A DNA stretch of 64,000 nt from Sisyra terminalis. Lineage: Eukaryota; Arthropoda; Insecta; Neuroptera; Sisyridae. Below the pieces are notes generated by a model, which saw nothing but the letters and a program-made list of their open reading frames with translations, was not told the DNA's origin and did no database searches. Positions 29,401 through 37,970 of this stretch are shown here, one piece after another (positions within the stretch are counted from its first letter, which is position 1; each line of letters opens with the position of its first letter). The stretch spans positions 11,842,001-11,906,000 of the forward strand of contig OY292275.1 in the NCBI GenBank assembly GCA_958496175.1. The letters run 5' to 3'. The translations under genes and the position numbers were made by a program.

Positions 29401-32400
29401 AAAACAAAATCGTTTTGGGTCGAAAAAGACCCGAGGGACAGATGAAAGTTAAATATAAATTTTTTAAGATATAAAGCCAGTATTGGGTAGCCCATTACTC
29501 ATAAAACTATACACTCTTAAATTATTTTGAGAAATGAACATATTTTAAGTGATATAAAATTGGAATTAAACCTATTTTTTTCCTTTTAGTTCCCTGCGTA
29601 AACGGGAAGAGGAGTTAAAAAAGCGACGAACTCGTGCTGAAGAACTTATTCAGTGGCATCGTCGTCTTTCAGAAGAAGAACAGCGAGTGGCGGCTCTTGA
29701 AAATGAGGCGAAACAAGTCGTGCAAGTCCAATCTAAAGAAAAGACCAATATCGGTAGTCCGACCGAATATAAGTTAAAAGGTTCTCAGCTCAACAATCTT
29801 TGGTACAATATAACTCGAGTAAAAGTTCAAAAGTATGAACCTCAAAAAATTTACATAATGACCAGAACAGAATTGAATCAATTTTATGATCTTGCCAAGC
29901 AGCATGTTATCGACAAAATTGAAACGCTTGATCTTAGTAGAATGAGCGATGAGAACACAATAACCTCCGAATCTTTTAGACGTAGTTCTTCGAAACATGA
30001 CGAGGAAGCAAGTGAAAAATATACCTCAATTCCAACAATGAGTTCTCAAGATAAATCTTCAGTTTCTGAGGAAATTGATTCGATTAAAAATACTGAAAAT
30101 GGTGAAGTCAATATGGAAGTTTTGGAGAATTTAGATAGTTCGATTAGGTCGGAAGTTATTGCCAGTGAAAAATCTACTAGAAAGACGAGTATCAGTGAAA
30201 AAGTTTCTGTGGAAGAAAACTCGGAGGTTGTTGAAAGTGTTGTTGAAAATCACGAGCCAGAAAATGTGGAACGTAGCGAATCTGAAATGGATGAAGCAAA
30301 TTCAAATCGTTCGAGTTGCACAAGCATTAGTTTTGATTTTAGTGAAAAAATTGTAACTTTGGAAGATAACGATTGCGAGTCAAGCGATGCATTTAATCTA
30401 ATATCTGCTAGTGATTTGACGAAAAAGTTTGAAACCGTCTCGAATGATTCATCGAAAATTGAAACTAACGTCAGTGCTAAATCTTCTAGTCTTTCAATTG
30501 AATTGGAAATCGAAACTGTCGACGATGTAGTCGCCTCGGATAAATCTATCAAAGAAGAAAAGTTAGAAGATGAACAAAATCGACAAGTGGAAGAAATCGA
30601 AAACCTGGAAGATAGCGATCTCAAAGCAAATGAAATCGAAGAAAAATCAATCGAATCTAACATTGAAACTAAGTCAACCGAAAGCGAAATTTTAACCGAA
30701 AAAATCGAAAATGAAATTGAAACAGAACGCGATGAGAAAACTGTTGAAAGTGAATCAAGCAAAGAGATTGATTCCGGTTCGAAATCTATCGAAACCGAAC
30801 CGGAAACCAGTCGAGAAGCTCCTGAAAAAAATGATTTTTCTGAGAGCAAAAGTAGTGAGAGTCCTGTCGATGTTCGAAAGCGAATCAACGAAATTTTAAA
30901 CGAAACCAACAATGTTTCCAAATCAAATAGTCCAAGAATGCAAGATCTCTGGGTGACCACGTACGATGTTCCTAGCCTGATCGAAACGAATTTAGAAAAA
31001 ATGTCTGAAAATGAAACCAAATTGGTCTTCAAATCTGCAAATCAAGTAAGCTTTTAAATCAAAATTTCTTAGTCAATACCTGCACCAAAAGCTTTTAATA
31101 GTTATTTATGTACCAAGGGCGTTATCAAGGTGATAATGCCCGGAGAGCGAGACAATAAAGCCCGAGGGCCTTTGGCCTGAGGGATGTATATCGCTCGATG
31201 AGCATTATCACCTAATAACGCCTGAGGTGCATATAAACTTTTATTTTTCATTTAATTCATAAGAAAAAATAAATTTTATCTCAATTCTAAATTCGCAAAA
31301 TGTATTCAAAGCTGTAAATAATATGAAATTCAAGTTTCCATGGAATTTCAAACGGAATTATAGAATTTGAAACGGAATTTCAAATAAGAGTCAAGCCTTC
31401 TTAGCAAAATATTAATTTGATGGCATTATGAAAAATAATGTCCTCAAATTTCCATTGCATTTCTAAAAGGTTGACCTTCACCACGGGCATTATGAATTAT
31501 AACGCCCGCTAATATATACAACGTATTATAGTAGACATAAAAGATTTAATCACCATACCATTATACTAGAATAATAGCTAAATGAAAAATAAATGTTTTT
31601 AAATTTTGTATACTTTGGACCGGTACAATCTGGCTACTCTTTTATTAATTCAATTCAAGAACAAATCGACTATATGAATTGATCAGTATATTCACGAATT
31701 AGATTAAGAACAAAGTAGAGATGGAAACGTTGCCAGATTGAACCATTCTAGTATGATACTTGTACCAAATTTCTGAAAACCTCGACTTCGCCTGCGAGGC
31801 ATACTCATTTACAAGAAATTTAACTTATTTTTTTTTAACTTTTAGGAGATTGTAAATGAAGCAGAAGAGTTGTTAAAGAAACAAATTGAAATTGAATTGG
31901 AGGTAATATTAATTTGAAATGTTAGTATTAAAAATTTTAACTGTTTATTTTGTTGCAGATTAAAGAATTGGAAAAACAGCAACGATCGGATGTTGTGCCA
32001 TATATGTTCGTACGTGAAATCCCCAATAAACCACCACCCCCATATACGCCTCCACAATTTACTGTCATCTCACCACCGAAACCTCCTGAAAAATACGTAT
32101 TGCCTCAATCGGTGGAACAAATTCGCCCATTGGTCTCCGCAGCCACTGAATATCTTTATCAAGCTTACTTAGACAACAATTTGAAAAATCTAACAGCGAC
32201 CGATGTCTTCATGAAATCTGATAACGAAATCAAAACCAGCTACGACCACTTCCTCTTTGATTTATGCAAAGAAGTTGCTCTGGACGCCCTCAAAATCACA
32301 TCGGTACTAAATCAAACGAAGTCCAGTTGGTTACGACCGCGAAACTTACGAAAACCAATGCCTCCTGTGCCTCAATCTAAAGAAGAATTTTTGCGAGTGG

Positions 32401-32675
32401 TTGAAACTCGAGTCAACGAATATTTTGGCTTTGTGACCAAAGAAAAGCGGGACAGTTCATTGATTTGTTGGAGTCGAAAGAAACGTGATCCAGTTGACGA
32501 GATTTTAGTACAAGAATCTCAAGCGGAGGAGAGTGAATGGACTAACTTTGATGAAGATGAAGCGACAGTTAAGAACGAACTAACCATGGACATTTTTAAT
32601 CTGTTATTAGATGATACTATTGCCGCAGTGCAAAAAACAGTAACTAGGAAGTATAATAAATTGAATTGTAAATGA
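14329..32675 (+). CDS. CEP350: CEP350-like centrosomal protein, nine coding exons
   Basis: Coding exons: 14329-14476, 19400-19594, 22833-24799, 25815-26401, 26459-26560, 26712-27113, 29590-31045, 31846-31902, 31959-32675. All junctions are GT-AG, phases agree, and the sum is 5,631 nt (1,876 residues). The start ATG has an in-frame TAG 12 nt upstream. In order the protein shows a Ser/Asn-rich N-terminus, an IQ motif near residues 412-432, a long basic coiled coil near 915-1055, a second charged helix from about 1135, a long acidic Ser/Glu-rich stretch, and a conserved C-terminal block with a proline-rich linker (PPPPYTPP). The helix motifs KKQRGLILKLQQEK and RTRAEELIQWHRRL are typical of centrosome-associated protein 350, which anchors microtubules at centrosomes and supports centriole and cilium assembly. 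I see no CAP-Gly domain, which vertebrate CEP350 has. Exon 1 rests on phase and splice signals only. Identity is fairly sure; exact 5' structure is less so. Confidence 0.75.
15038..15824. mobile_element. MITE, GGGTGTTTT ends (family C, sister of A)
   Basis: It is flanked by TA (15036-15037, 15825-15826) and is again 787 bp long. The layout matches family A (GAAATTTTGTTGGAAATAC near the tip, CAAAAGTGT block, loop) with substantial sequence divergence, so it is a related subfamily. The two arms pair strongly. It lies in the proposed first CEP350 intron. Confidence 0.85.
15994..16266. mobile_element. hAT-like MITE, CAAGGGCGGATT ends, copy 1
   Basis: The left end is CAAGGGCGGATTC and the right end is the inverted ACTACCCTTG. 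The flanks CAGGAAAT and CCAGAAAT agree at six of eight positions. The body (TCATTTGCAAGTGCGTGAAA, TTTCACTAATGTTCTTTCTG) matches the second copy at 17722. Confidence 0.7.
16528..16680. mobile_element. Mutator-like MITE, 9-bp target duplication, copy 1
   Basis: It is bounded by CAAGGTTTATAAAATACACA and inverted TTTATAAATCTTG, with AATGTAAAC duplicated on both sides (16519-16527, 16681-16689). Length 153 bp. It contains TACGTGACGTATCCAGAAGA and TGACGTCATTTTTT, shared in inverse order with the copy at 20866. A 9-bp duplication fits Mutator-like elements. Confidence 0.85.
16904..17093. mobile_element. MITE-like repeat with TCTGGCAACGTTGC ends, copy 1
   Basis: GCGACATCAATATCTGG at the left pairs with inverted CCAGATATTGATATCGC. 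The interior carries ACTTTGT...ACAAAGTAGAAAACGC and ATTTACTCGCGAATCATTCT, shared with the copies at 31,625 and 54,602. Confidence 0.6.
17722..17987. mobile_element. hAT-like MITE, copy 2, exact 8-bp target duplication
   Basis: The 266-bp element begins CAAGGGCGGATTT, ends AAATTCGCCCTTC, and is flanked by TTTCCTGG on both sides (17714-17721, 17988-17995). An 8-bp duplication is the hallmark of hAT transposition. No coding capacity. Confidence 0.88.
19400..19594 (+). CDS. CEP350: CEP350-like, exon 2
   Basis: The acceptor is TTTCAG and the donor GAAG|GTAAC. It encodes about 65 residues, basic and Ser/Asn/Pro-rich (SEIRTNKVTIVGNVETYAGF and onward). It ends with one base that joins the GA starting exon 3 to make a glycine codon. 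The base composition is far less AT-biased than the flanking introns. No named domain is visible; a YAGFS segment may correspond to a conserved short motif in the N-terminal half of CEP350 proteins, but that is a guess. Confidence 0.6.
19859..21175. mobile_element. CTAGCTGAT-type repeat, copy 2, with 29-bp flanking direct repeat
   Basis: It starts CTAGCTGATCCCCGCAACTT directly after a 29-bp sequence (19830-19858) that recurs exactly at 21176-21204. This could be a long target-site duplication of a retroposon. The interior contains CGGTCAAGTAGTTTTGGAGC, typical of the 3' part of such repeats, and a nested MULE-like MITE at 20866-21027. Confidence 0.5.
20866..21027. mobile_element. Mutator-like MITE, copy 2, 9-bp target duplication
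   Basis: CAAGGTTTGTAAATTACACA at the left, inverted TGTGTATTTTATAAACCTTG at the right, flanked by GTGAAAGCC on both sides (20857-20865, 21028-21036). Length 162 bp. It is inserted in the opposite orientation to copy 1. Confidence 0.88.
22833..24799 (+). CDS. CEP350: CEP350-like, exon 3 with IQ motif
   Basis: This 1,967-nt exon runs from acceptor GTCGTAG to donor GAG|GTGAGG. It is one open frame of about 655 codons. The first third is polar and ends in a charged helix (SAREWMKKQKVLRQNKLQEE) of the kind seen in microtubule-associated proteins. Then comes an IQ calmodulin-binding motif at about 23728-23790 (AAIKIQAAFRGYKERK). The rest is Ser/Thr-rich and probably disordered. The only ATG-like codon near the exon start in this frame is TTG, so translation must enter from an upstream exon. 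Confidence 0.8.
24800..25814. other. CEP350 intron 3 with unassigned open frame
   Basis: The minus strand has an 86-codon open frame (24,857-25,117) with segments such as SIDRSSVIYTSRSKQS and TGDHNEDPNTQVAYLPPH. The composition suggests a transposon or gene scrap, but I do not recognise it. Confidence 0.4.
25815..27113 (+). CDS. CEP350: CEP350-like, exons 4-6, central coiled coil
   Basis: Exons 25815-26401, 26459-26560 and 26712-27113 are separated by introns of 57 and 151 bp. The first half is Ser-rich. From about 26,260 to 26,870 the sequence forms a long basic coiled coil (EKALVDRTKGELAWLELTKK, KKQRGLILKLQQEK, LKQMHKASCEERKVMLKEQK). This is the best conserved part of the family and the main reason for the CEP350 call. 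The tail of exon 6 is again low-complexity and ends at AA|GTATGC, leaving two bases for the codon completed at 29590. Confidence 0.8.
27658..28558. mobile_element. hAT-like non-autonomous element, ATTCGGCC-rich
   Basis: It begins TAGAGGTGCCACGAATATTC and ends with inverted GAATATTCGG...CCTGACATCTCTA; 16 of 19 terminal bases pair. Flanking octamers ATATTGAG (27650-27657) and CTATTGAA (28559-28566) agree at six of eight positions, fitting an old hAT duplication. The interior is rich in short ATTCGGC repeats. It lies in CEP350 intron 6. Confidence 0.7.
28629..29448. mobile_element. piggyBac-type element relic with TTAA target duplication
   Basis: TTAA at 28625-28628 and 29449-29452 flanks CCTTCATCCGTCCCTC and inverted GAGGGACAGATGAAAG. 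The subterminal CCCTCGGGTCTTTTTC recurs inverted near the right end. Inside, the minus strand retains the C-terminal cysteine-rich domain of a piggyBac transposase. Only 820 bp remain of an element normally two to three kb long. Confidence 0.85.
28801..28911 (-). pseudogene. piggyBac transposase C-terminal cysteine-rich domain, remnant
   Basis: The frame reads CHICP, then LECKHCNKFICKAHSV, then CNKCNK and a stop: the CxxC...CxxCxxxxCxxH...CxxC pattern of the zinc-binding tail of piggyBac transposases, 36 codons. The codon before the first cysteine is TAA, and no catalytic domain remains upstream, so it is a dead fragment. A longer open frame over the same bases (28,797-29,054) is in a different phase and is meaningless. 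Confidence 0.8.
29590..31045 (+). CDS. CEP350: CEP350-like, exon 7, helix plus acidic tract
   Basis: It opens with a charged helix (SLRKREEELKKRRTRAEEL then IQWHRRLSEEEQRVAALE) that matches a second conserved CEP350 segment. After that, about 330 residues are extremely rich in Ser, Glu, Asp and Lys with many SxE and SxI repeats, almost surely disordered. The donor is CAA|GTAAGC. A 260-codon antisense open frame over this exon is a by-product of the repetitive codon use. Confidence 0.8.
31115..31223. repeat. GC-rich imperfect hairpin in CEP350 intron
   Basis: GCGTTATCAAGGTGATAATG pairs with CATTATCACCTAATAACGC; GAGAGCGAG and CGCTCGATG, and a central CCGAGGGCCTTTGGCC, add further pairing. A related short segment (GGGCATTATGAATTATAACG) sits at 31,483-31,505. 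Probably a small hairpin-type repeat. Confidence 0.5.
31625..31740. mobile_element. TCTGGCAACGTTGC repeat, copy 2, in CEP350 intron
   Basis: CAATCTGG and inverted CCAGATTG bound a shorter, internally deleted copy with ATTCACGAATTAGATTAAGA and ACAAAGTAGAGATGG matching the other copies. Confidence 0.5.
31846..32675 (+). CDS. CEP350: CEP350-like, exons 8-9, C-terminal domain
   Basis: Exon 8 (31846-31902, 19 codons) and exon 9 (31959-32675) are separated by a 56-bp intron. They encode a helix (IVNEAEELLKKQIEIELE), a proline-rich linker (EIPNKPPPPYTPP), and a globular-looking C-terminus with a helical block around FLFDLCKEVALDAL and an acidic end (EWTNFDEDEATVKNELTMDI). Such a WxNxDEDE-type ending is known from CEP350 proteins. 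The stop is TGA, and an AATAAA follows at 32830-32835. Confidence 0.8.
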
Positions 32676-32829
32676 TAGCACATATTTTTGTTGACGAAAT
32701 CGACTGAACAATTGTAAATATCTAACGAAACATAACTAAGATAATTGAAAAGTATTACAAGTCAAGCCAGCAAATACTACAATGTATACAAGATAAGAAG
32801 CTTTAAGAAGAAAGAAGTTCGGTGCCATA

Positions 32830-32835
32830 AATAAA
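32830..32835 (+). terminator. Poly(A) signal of the CEP350-like gene
   Basis: A canonical AATAAA lies about 155 nt after the stop codon. The opposing CCDC93 gene has its own AATAAA on the minus strand at 32896-32901, so the two convergent transcripts probably end within about 100 bp of each other or overlap. Confidence 0.5.
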
Positions 32836-32895
32836 TTTGATGCATTAAACGGTTATTAGGAAAAATTAATTTAAGGTATTTTCTTTCATATTATA

Positions 32896-32901
32896 TTTAT
32901 T
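32896..32901 (-). terminator. Poly(A) signal of CCDC93
   Basis: The minus strand reads AATAAA (plus strand TTTATT) about 87 nt after the CCDC93 stop codon. It is the nearest such signal. Confidence 0.45.
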
Positions 32902-32987
32902 TTTTCAATTGATATAAAAAGTGTGTATCTTCCACGAAGACAATCATTTAAAAATGCGAACAACAAATACAAATTAGTTAACAATTT

Positions 32988-35900
32988 TCATGAGTTTTTC
33001 AAGTTTTGCTTTTGAGCTTGCAAAGCTTCATTTTGACGACATTCGATACTAAGTTGTCGCACAATCGACACATATTTACGCTGCTGTGCCACCAAATATT
33101 GCAACTTACTATTTAAATTATCTCGACTGATTTGCTCCTCTCGATATCGAGATTCAACCTAAAACAAAGGAAAAAATACTTTTAAATTATTAGTCTTTAT
33201 TGTTAAACTGAACTTTTGGGACTGGAGCTGTTTGTTGTTCAGGAATAATACAATAAAAAACATTGTCTCTTAAGAAGGTGTATGGCGAAAAGTTATAGAA
33301 AAAGTTTTTTAATTCATATTGTTTCATCATTTGGAAAATATTAAAAAAAATCCTGAGTATAGAGATATTTTCCGACAAAAATTGATGAAACACGTTTCAA
33401 AAGCTTGAAGAAAATATCAAATACATTTTTGGGAATCAGAACAAACGTACTTTTCTATAGTCTTTACTGGCAAGTATTGAAAAAAAAAATAATATTTAAG
33501 AATTCTGAAGTTTATTATTTTTTGTAAAAATATTCTTTTTAGAATTACTTGAAAACTGCTTAACATTAAGAACTGAAAATTGGGCAGAATTATTTGTACT
33601 TCATAGAAAACGCCGCGAGGGCAGCTTTCTCATATCTATCCAACTATATGCTTTTTAAAACGATAAAAATAGCTCTGCTGATATCAGATCATACCTAAAG
33701 AAAATTTGAGGCTTGATTAGATTTACCTTTGTTTTCGTTAACTTGATTCCTTCAACAATATTTTCTAGTTGCACCAAAAATTCTTCTTTGCTCGTCTTCG
33801 AAGACATAGCTCTGCAAAATTAAATCAAAATTATTCAATGAAAATAAAGGAGACATACTTTATTTACTCTGAATAATTATCCAAAATGGAATTTAGCAAC
33901 GACAGTTCTTTCGTAATATACATCTTTGTGTCATCTAAAGTATTGTATAACGTGAAATATTGTTTCGTTTCTTTATGTTTGGCAGCAATTTGATTGTAAA
34001 GCTCTAAAAATCTACGTTGGTATTGGGCAAGTTCGGCTCGTGAAGGAATGTCGTCAAGTTGTCTCTGGTATGCGGCAATAACTCGATTTTGTTTTGCTAG
34101 TAATAAACGTTTAGTTTGAACTTGTTTTTCGACGTTTTGTAACTCTTCTTCTAGGTCATCGGTTGCAACTGGATCTTGAATCGTTTTACGTGCTGTTTCA
34201 ATCATATTTTGTAACTGTTCCAGCTCTTCGCGACATTGTTCCTTGAATTGAGTTTCTTGTTCTCGGAGATTTTCGTAAATTACCAGAAGATGTTCCAAGT
34301 TTTCTACATCACTGTAAAAAATGTATTAATAATTGGACACTAAATGAAAACTAATTTTTACTTAGCGCTTTGAGTATTGATGTTTTCCTCGATTTGATTT
34401 AATCGACTGTGCGCTTCTTTTAAATTTTCACGCACTTCTTGTAACGATTCTGAGTCGTGAGAAATTTTTGAATTTAGTTCGGAACTTTTTTCCTGGAGAG
34501 CGTTCATTTTTTCACTTAATAACTGCTTTTGAGCTTTCATCACCATTAATCGTTGTAGCTCGCGTGATTTAACTCCACCATCCTTAAATATGAAAGGAAA
34601 TTATTGAATTCTAGAGTTTCTAATTAGAAAATTGTAATGGGACGCCTCTGTCTTAACTCTTGATAACTTTTTTTTATTAAAATGTGATCCATTATGAGAC
34701 GTCTGGAAGATGCTACGATATGTTATCAGAATGTTATTACTGCTACAAATATTTCAGTAGATGTTTCACATCAAAAAAATCAAATAACGTCTATATGGTC
34801 TATGTAATATGAAGTTTCATTGAAAGCTAATAATTTTTTTTAACTTTCACGAATGAAGTATTATGATCATTTAATATTCCGCCAGTTGGTTAGATTGAGA
34901 ATTGAAATTAATAAATGTGGATCAATCCAAACTTGTTCGTAATTATGTCAATTCTGATTATTTTTTTAGAAGAAAAGATATTCATTAGATAATTTTCCCA
35001 ATCAATTTTTTTTTACCTGCATTTCAGTCTTAAGAGTTTCATAATGTCGATTCATTTCTTCGGGATCCAACAAATCAGACTCAAATTCATCCTTTAAATA
35101 AAATAAAATAATTACTAAAAATTGTAATTTGATTAAAAAAAGATATTACCATTTCAGTAATAGCCATTTGTTTCATTAACTTTTCGATCCGATTCTTAAA
35201 AAAGCAAAACCAAAAAAAAATCAAATAAAAACCAAACTCAAACCATGCAAATTATCAAACCTCATTGATGCGTTGTTCTTCCAAAAGTTCTGCAGGAATT
35301 TCTTGTTTTGATTTGGATGTGAGATTAAGTAGAATTCCTCGATATCCATATTCTAGAAGGGTCACTTCAACACGTTCAATTTCAGATTCGGGTGGAGGTT
35401 GCCTTAACTTATACTGGCGTTGAGGACGATAAGCCTCTCGCACCAATTTAACATTTTTACTGATTTTATTTATTGTGTTTAATGCTTCAACATCTTCAGG
35501 CAGTTCATAGCATTTATTAAATTGTCTTATGGCGTTGCTTCGAACGAATGCAAAAGTCTCTTTCCGAAGTTCCATCGAACGTTTCACGAGCCACTAAGAT
35601 TATTTGATGAAAATACTGTGAAGTTTTAATACTTTTTTTTTCTTACTTGGATCACTGGAAAAATATGTATGAAATCCAATCCTTGTATTTGATGAGGTTC
35701 TAATGCAATAGGACATTTCAGCTTGGGAAAAACTGCGATTATTTTCTCAGTTAACGCACTAAAAATTAGTTATATAACAAATTTGTTTATGAAGTATCAA
35801 TAGTAAATTTTGTAGACTATAGAATAGGAACAGGTTCTAAAGCATTAGACAAGTAAGAGTACCCATTTGAAAAAAATCATAAATTAAAGAGAAGATAAAA

Positions 35901-36627
35901 CCTGCAACCGTCTAATAATCCTCATCTTTAACAAAAGTTGTTTTTAAGAAAATAATTCGTAATATAGTAAAATTTTTTATACATTCTCAGATTTGGACTT
36001 CTCCAATGGAAAAGCAGTAGATATTTTGAAACAAACGTTTAAATATTACATATAAGAGTAAAAGCAGAAGAGGAAAAATTAAAAGTGCACCTTTTCGACA
36101 TAGATGTCGAAAATAACTATGGCATATATCTACTTTGTTCTGATATGAGAAATTAACTTATGGACTCGAAAAAACGAATATTGCAAAAAATAAGTGTTTA
36201 CATTTTTTGGCCAATCGTTGAATTTTCTTGGAAAAGAAAATCGACATCAATATCAACATTGCAACGTTCAATACACCAAATCATTCCACCGACGACCTAA
36301 AAAAATCAAATTATGGCATAAAGTAGGAAAATGTCAAAGGTTAAATATTACCCGGTCAAATGGGGATAAGTCTTTAAATCGGGCTCGAAAGTAGCCGGCG
36401 GCTACTAAAAGATCGACGATTTCCTGAAACTTGAATTGCTGCTCCTCATTTTCGCGAACTTCTACCTAATTAATTAGAAAAAAAGCAAATTTTTACTTGA
36501 GGTTTGTGCTAATTTTTGATAATTTCTTAAAGGTTACCTCAACTTCGTTTCCATCACCATCTTGACGACTAGATAATTTGATTTTAGAACGAAATTTTGG
36601 AAATATATCTTTCGTTGCAACACTCAT
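32988..36627 (-). CDS. CCDC93: CCDC93, subunit of the CCC (COMMD/CCDC22/CCDC93) complex
   Basis: Exons in transcript order: 36627-36538, 36465-36352, 36296-36202, 35758-35647, 35593-35261, 35194-35150, 35091-35017, 34582-34362, 34311-33868, 33811-33727, 33158-32988. All are GT-AG with matching phases; the total is 1,785 nt (594 residues, against about 630 in vertebrates). The N-terminal half holds the near-invariant family blocks [55 protein letters not shown] and [20 protein letters not shown], which form the calponin-homology-like NN-CH domain. The C-terminal half is coiled coil that pairs with CCDC22. The complex works with retromer/retriever and WASH on endosomes to recycle membrane proteins. 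The start is the first ATG before [12 protein letters not shown]. Recognition is very clear. Confidence 0.95.
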
Positions 36628-37248
36628 TTTGGCTTTAATGTCTTAAACCTGTTTAACTTTCCTAAATGTCAAAATTTAAATTGACATTTTGACTGATTTT
36701 GACAATTTGTAACTTTGAAAGGGTTCGAGTATTGACTAAACATTGTTTCATTGGTTGGGAACTTCGATGTTTACTCAATTTATTTATGAGCAATATAATT
36801 TTATATAAGCATGTTTTCATTCATTTACTTGCATCGATTATATTATTCATAATTTTACATCAATTTTGAACTTTTTATATTGCTAACATCGATAAGAAAT
36901 GAATATATTTGCATTACTTGAATGATTTTAAATTACCGCATATTTTATGGAATAACACATGCGCTGTTTGACTTCAAACGTCTATTTGATGATCATATAA
37001 TTTAATGATTCAAAAAAGTAAAAGAAATTGAAAATCTTCTTTTTAAAAAAAATCGTGAAAACTAGTATTAATTAAAAGATAAACTTTCAATACTCAAGGA
37101 TTAAAATGATCGTTTTACAATACTAATATTTATTCTTTTGAAGTTCAAAACTCTATCATTAGGCTGAATGTGCAAATCATTTAACCCACCTACATCGCAG
37201 AGAAATTGATTTTGAATGAAATTCATTTGAAAATATTGATATATCAAA
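36628..37248. promoter_or_regulatory. Divergent promoter region between CCDC93 and cornichon
   Basis: 621 bp separate the two start codons, which point away from each other. Both 5' UTRs and both promoters must lie here unless an untranslated exon sits elsewhere. I see no clear TATA box or other defined element; the DNA is very AT-rich. Confidence 0.5.
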
Positions 37249-37970
37249 ATGGCATTTAATTTTCCGGCTTTTTCCTATATAATCGCTTTAATCGCCGATG
37301 CTTTTTTAATATTCTTCGCCGTCTTTCACGTGATTGCCATCGATGAACTGAAGACAGACTATAAAAATCCGATAGATCAATGCAACAGTATGAATCCAGT
37401 TAGTATTGGAAAGTTAATAGTGAAAATGGATAGGATTAACCCTTTGTTTTACTTTCAGTTGGTTCTACCGGAATATTTGTTACATTTGATATTTAATTTG
37501 TTATTTATATTTTCGGGGCAATGGCTCGCACTATGTCTAAATGTGCCCCTTCTGGCGTATCATATTAACCGATATCGAACACGTCCTGTGATGACGGGAC
37601 CAGGACTTTATGATCCAACGAGCATCATGAACGCGGATGTTCTTTCTCGGTGCCAACGTGAAGGCTGGGTCAAACTAGCTTTCTATTTATTGTCTTTCTT
37701 CTATTATCTGTACGGGTACGTTACAATCTCAAAATTATTCAAAAGACAAATTTCGTATACAACTTCTTGCAAATACTACATGCATAAAGTTAATGTTACG
37801 ATCAAATGGAAAATTGATTACAGATTTTTCAATCTAAGAAATCGTTTTTAAACGTTTTGCCTTTCGAATAATTGATTTTAAATTAATATTTTTCTAGATC
37901 CAAAAAAAGGAATCAATTTCAATATTTGCATTTTTTTTTCAGAATGATTTCAGCCCTTATCGCTGCGTAG
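37249..37970 (+). CDS. cni: Cornichon, ER cargo receptor
   Basis: Three exons: 37249-37398, 37459-37715 and 37943-37970 (introns of 60 and 227 bp). They give 144 residues, exactly the usual length of Cni/CNIH1. Family signatures are complete: AFDELKTDYKNPIDQCN-type loop (here IAIDELKTDYKNPIDQCNSM), NPLVLPEYLLH across the first junction, the PLLAYHINRYRTRPVMTGPG cytoplasmic segment, GLYDPTSIMNADVL, and GWVKLAFYLLSFFYYLYGMI spanning the second junction. The last exon is tiny: nine codons ending ISALIAA. The protein spans the ER membrane and recruits cargo such as TGF-alpha-like ligands into COPII vesicles. The gene is head-to-head with CCDC93. Confidence 0.95.

Noticed and set aside
30250..31032. 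260-codon antisense open frame over CEP350 exon 7
   Set aside because: It is a shadow of the Ser/Glu-rich repeat codons of the sense frame and gives a Ser/Leu-rich peptide with no known similarity; the sense exon has splice sites and conserved helices.
36194..36394. 66-codon plus-strand frame over CCDC93 exons 2-3
   Set aside because: It is the shadow of conserved CCDC93 exons on the other strand and crosses their intron.
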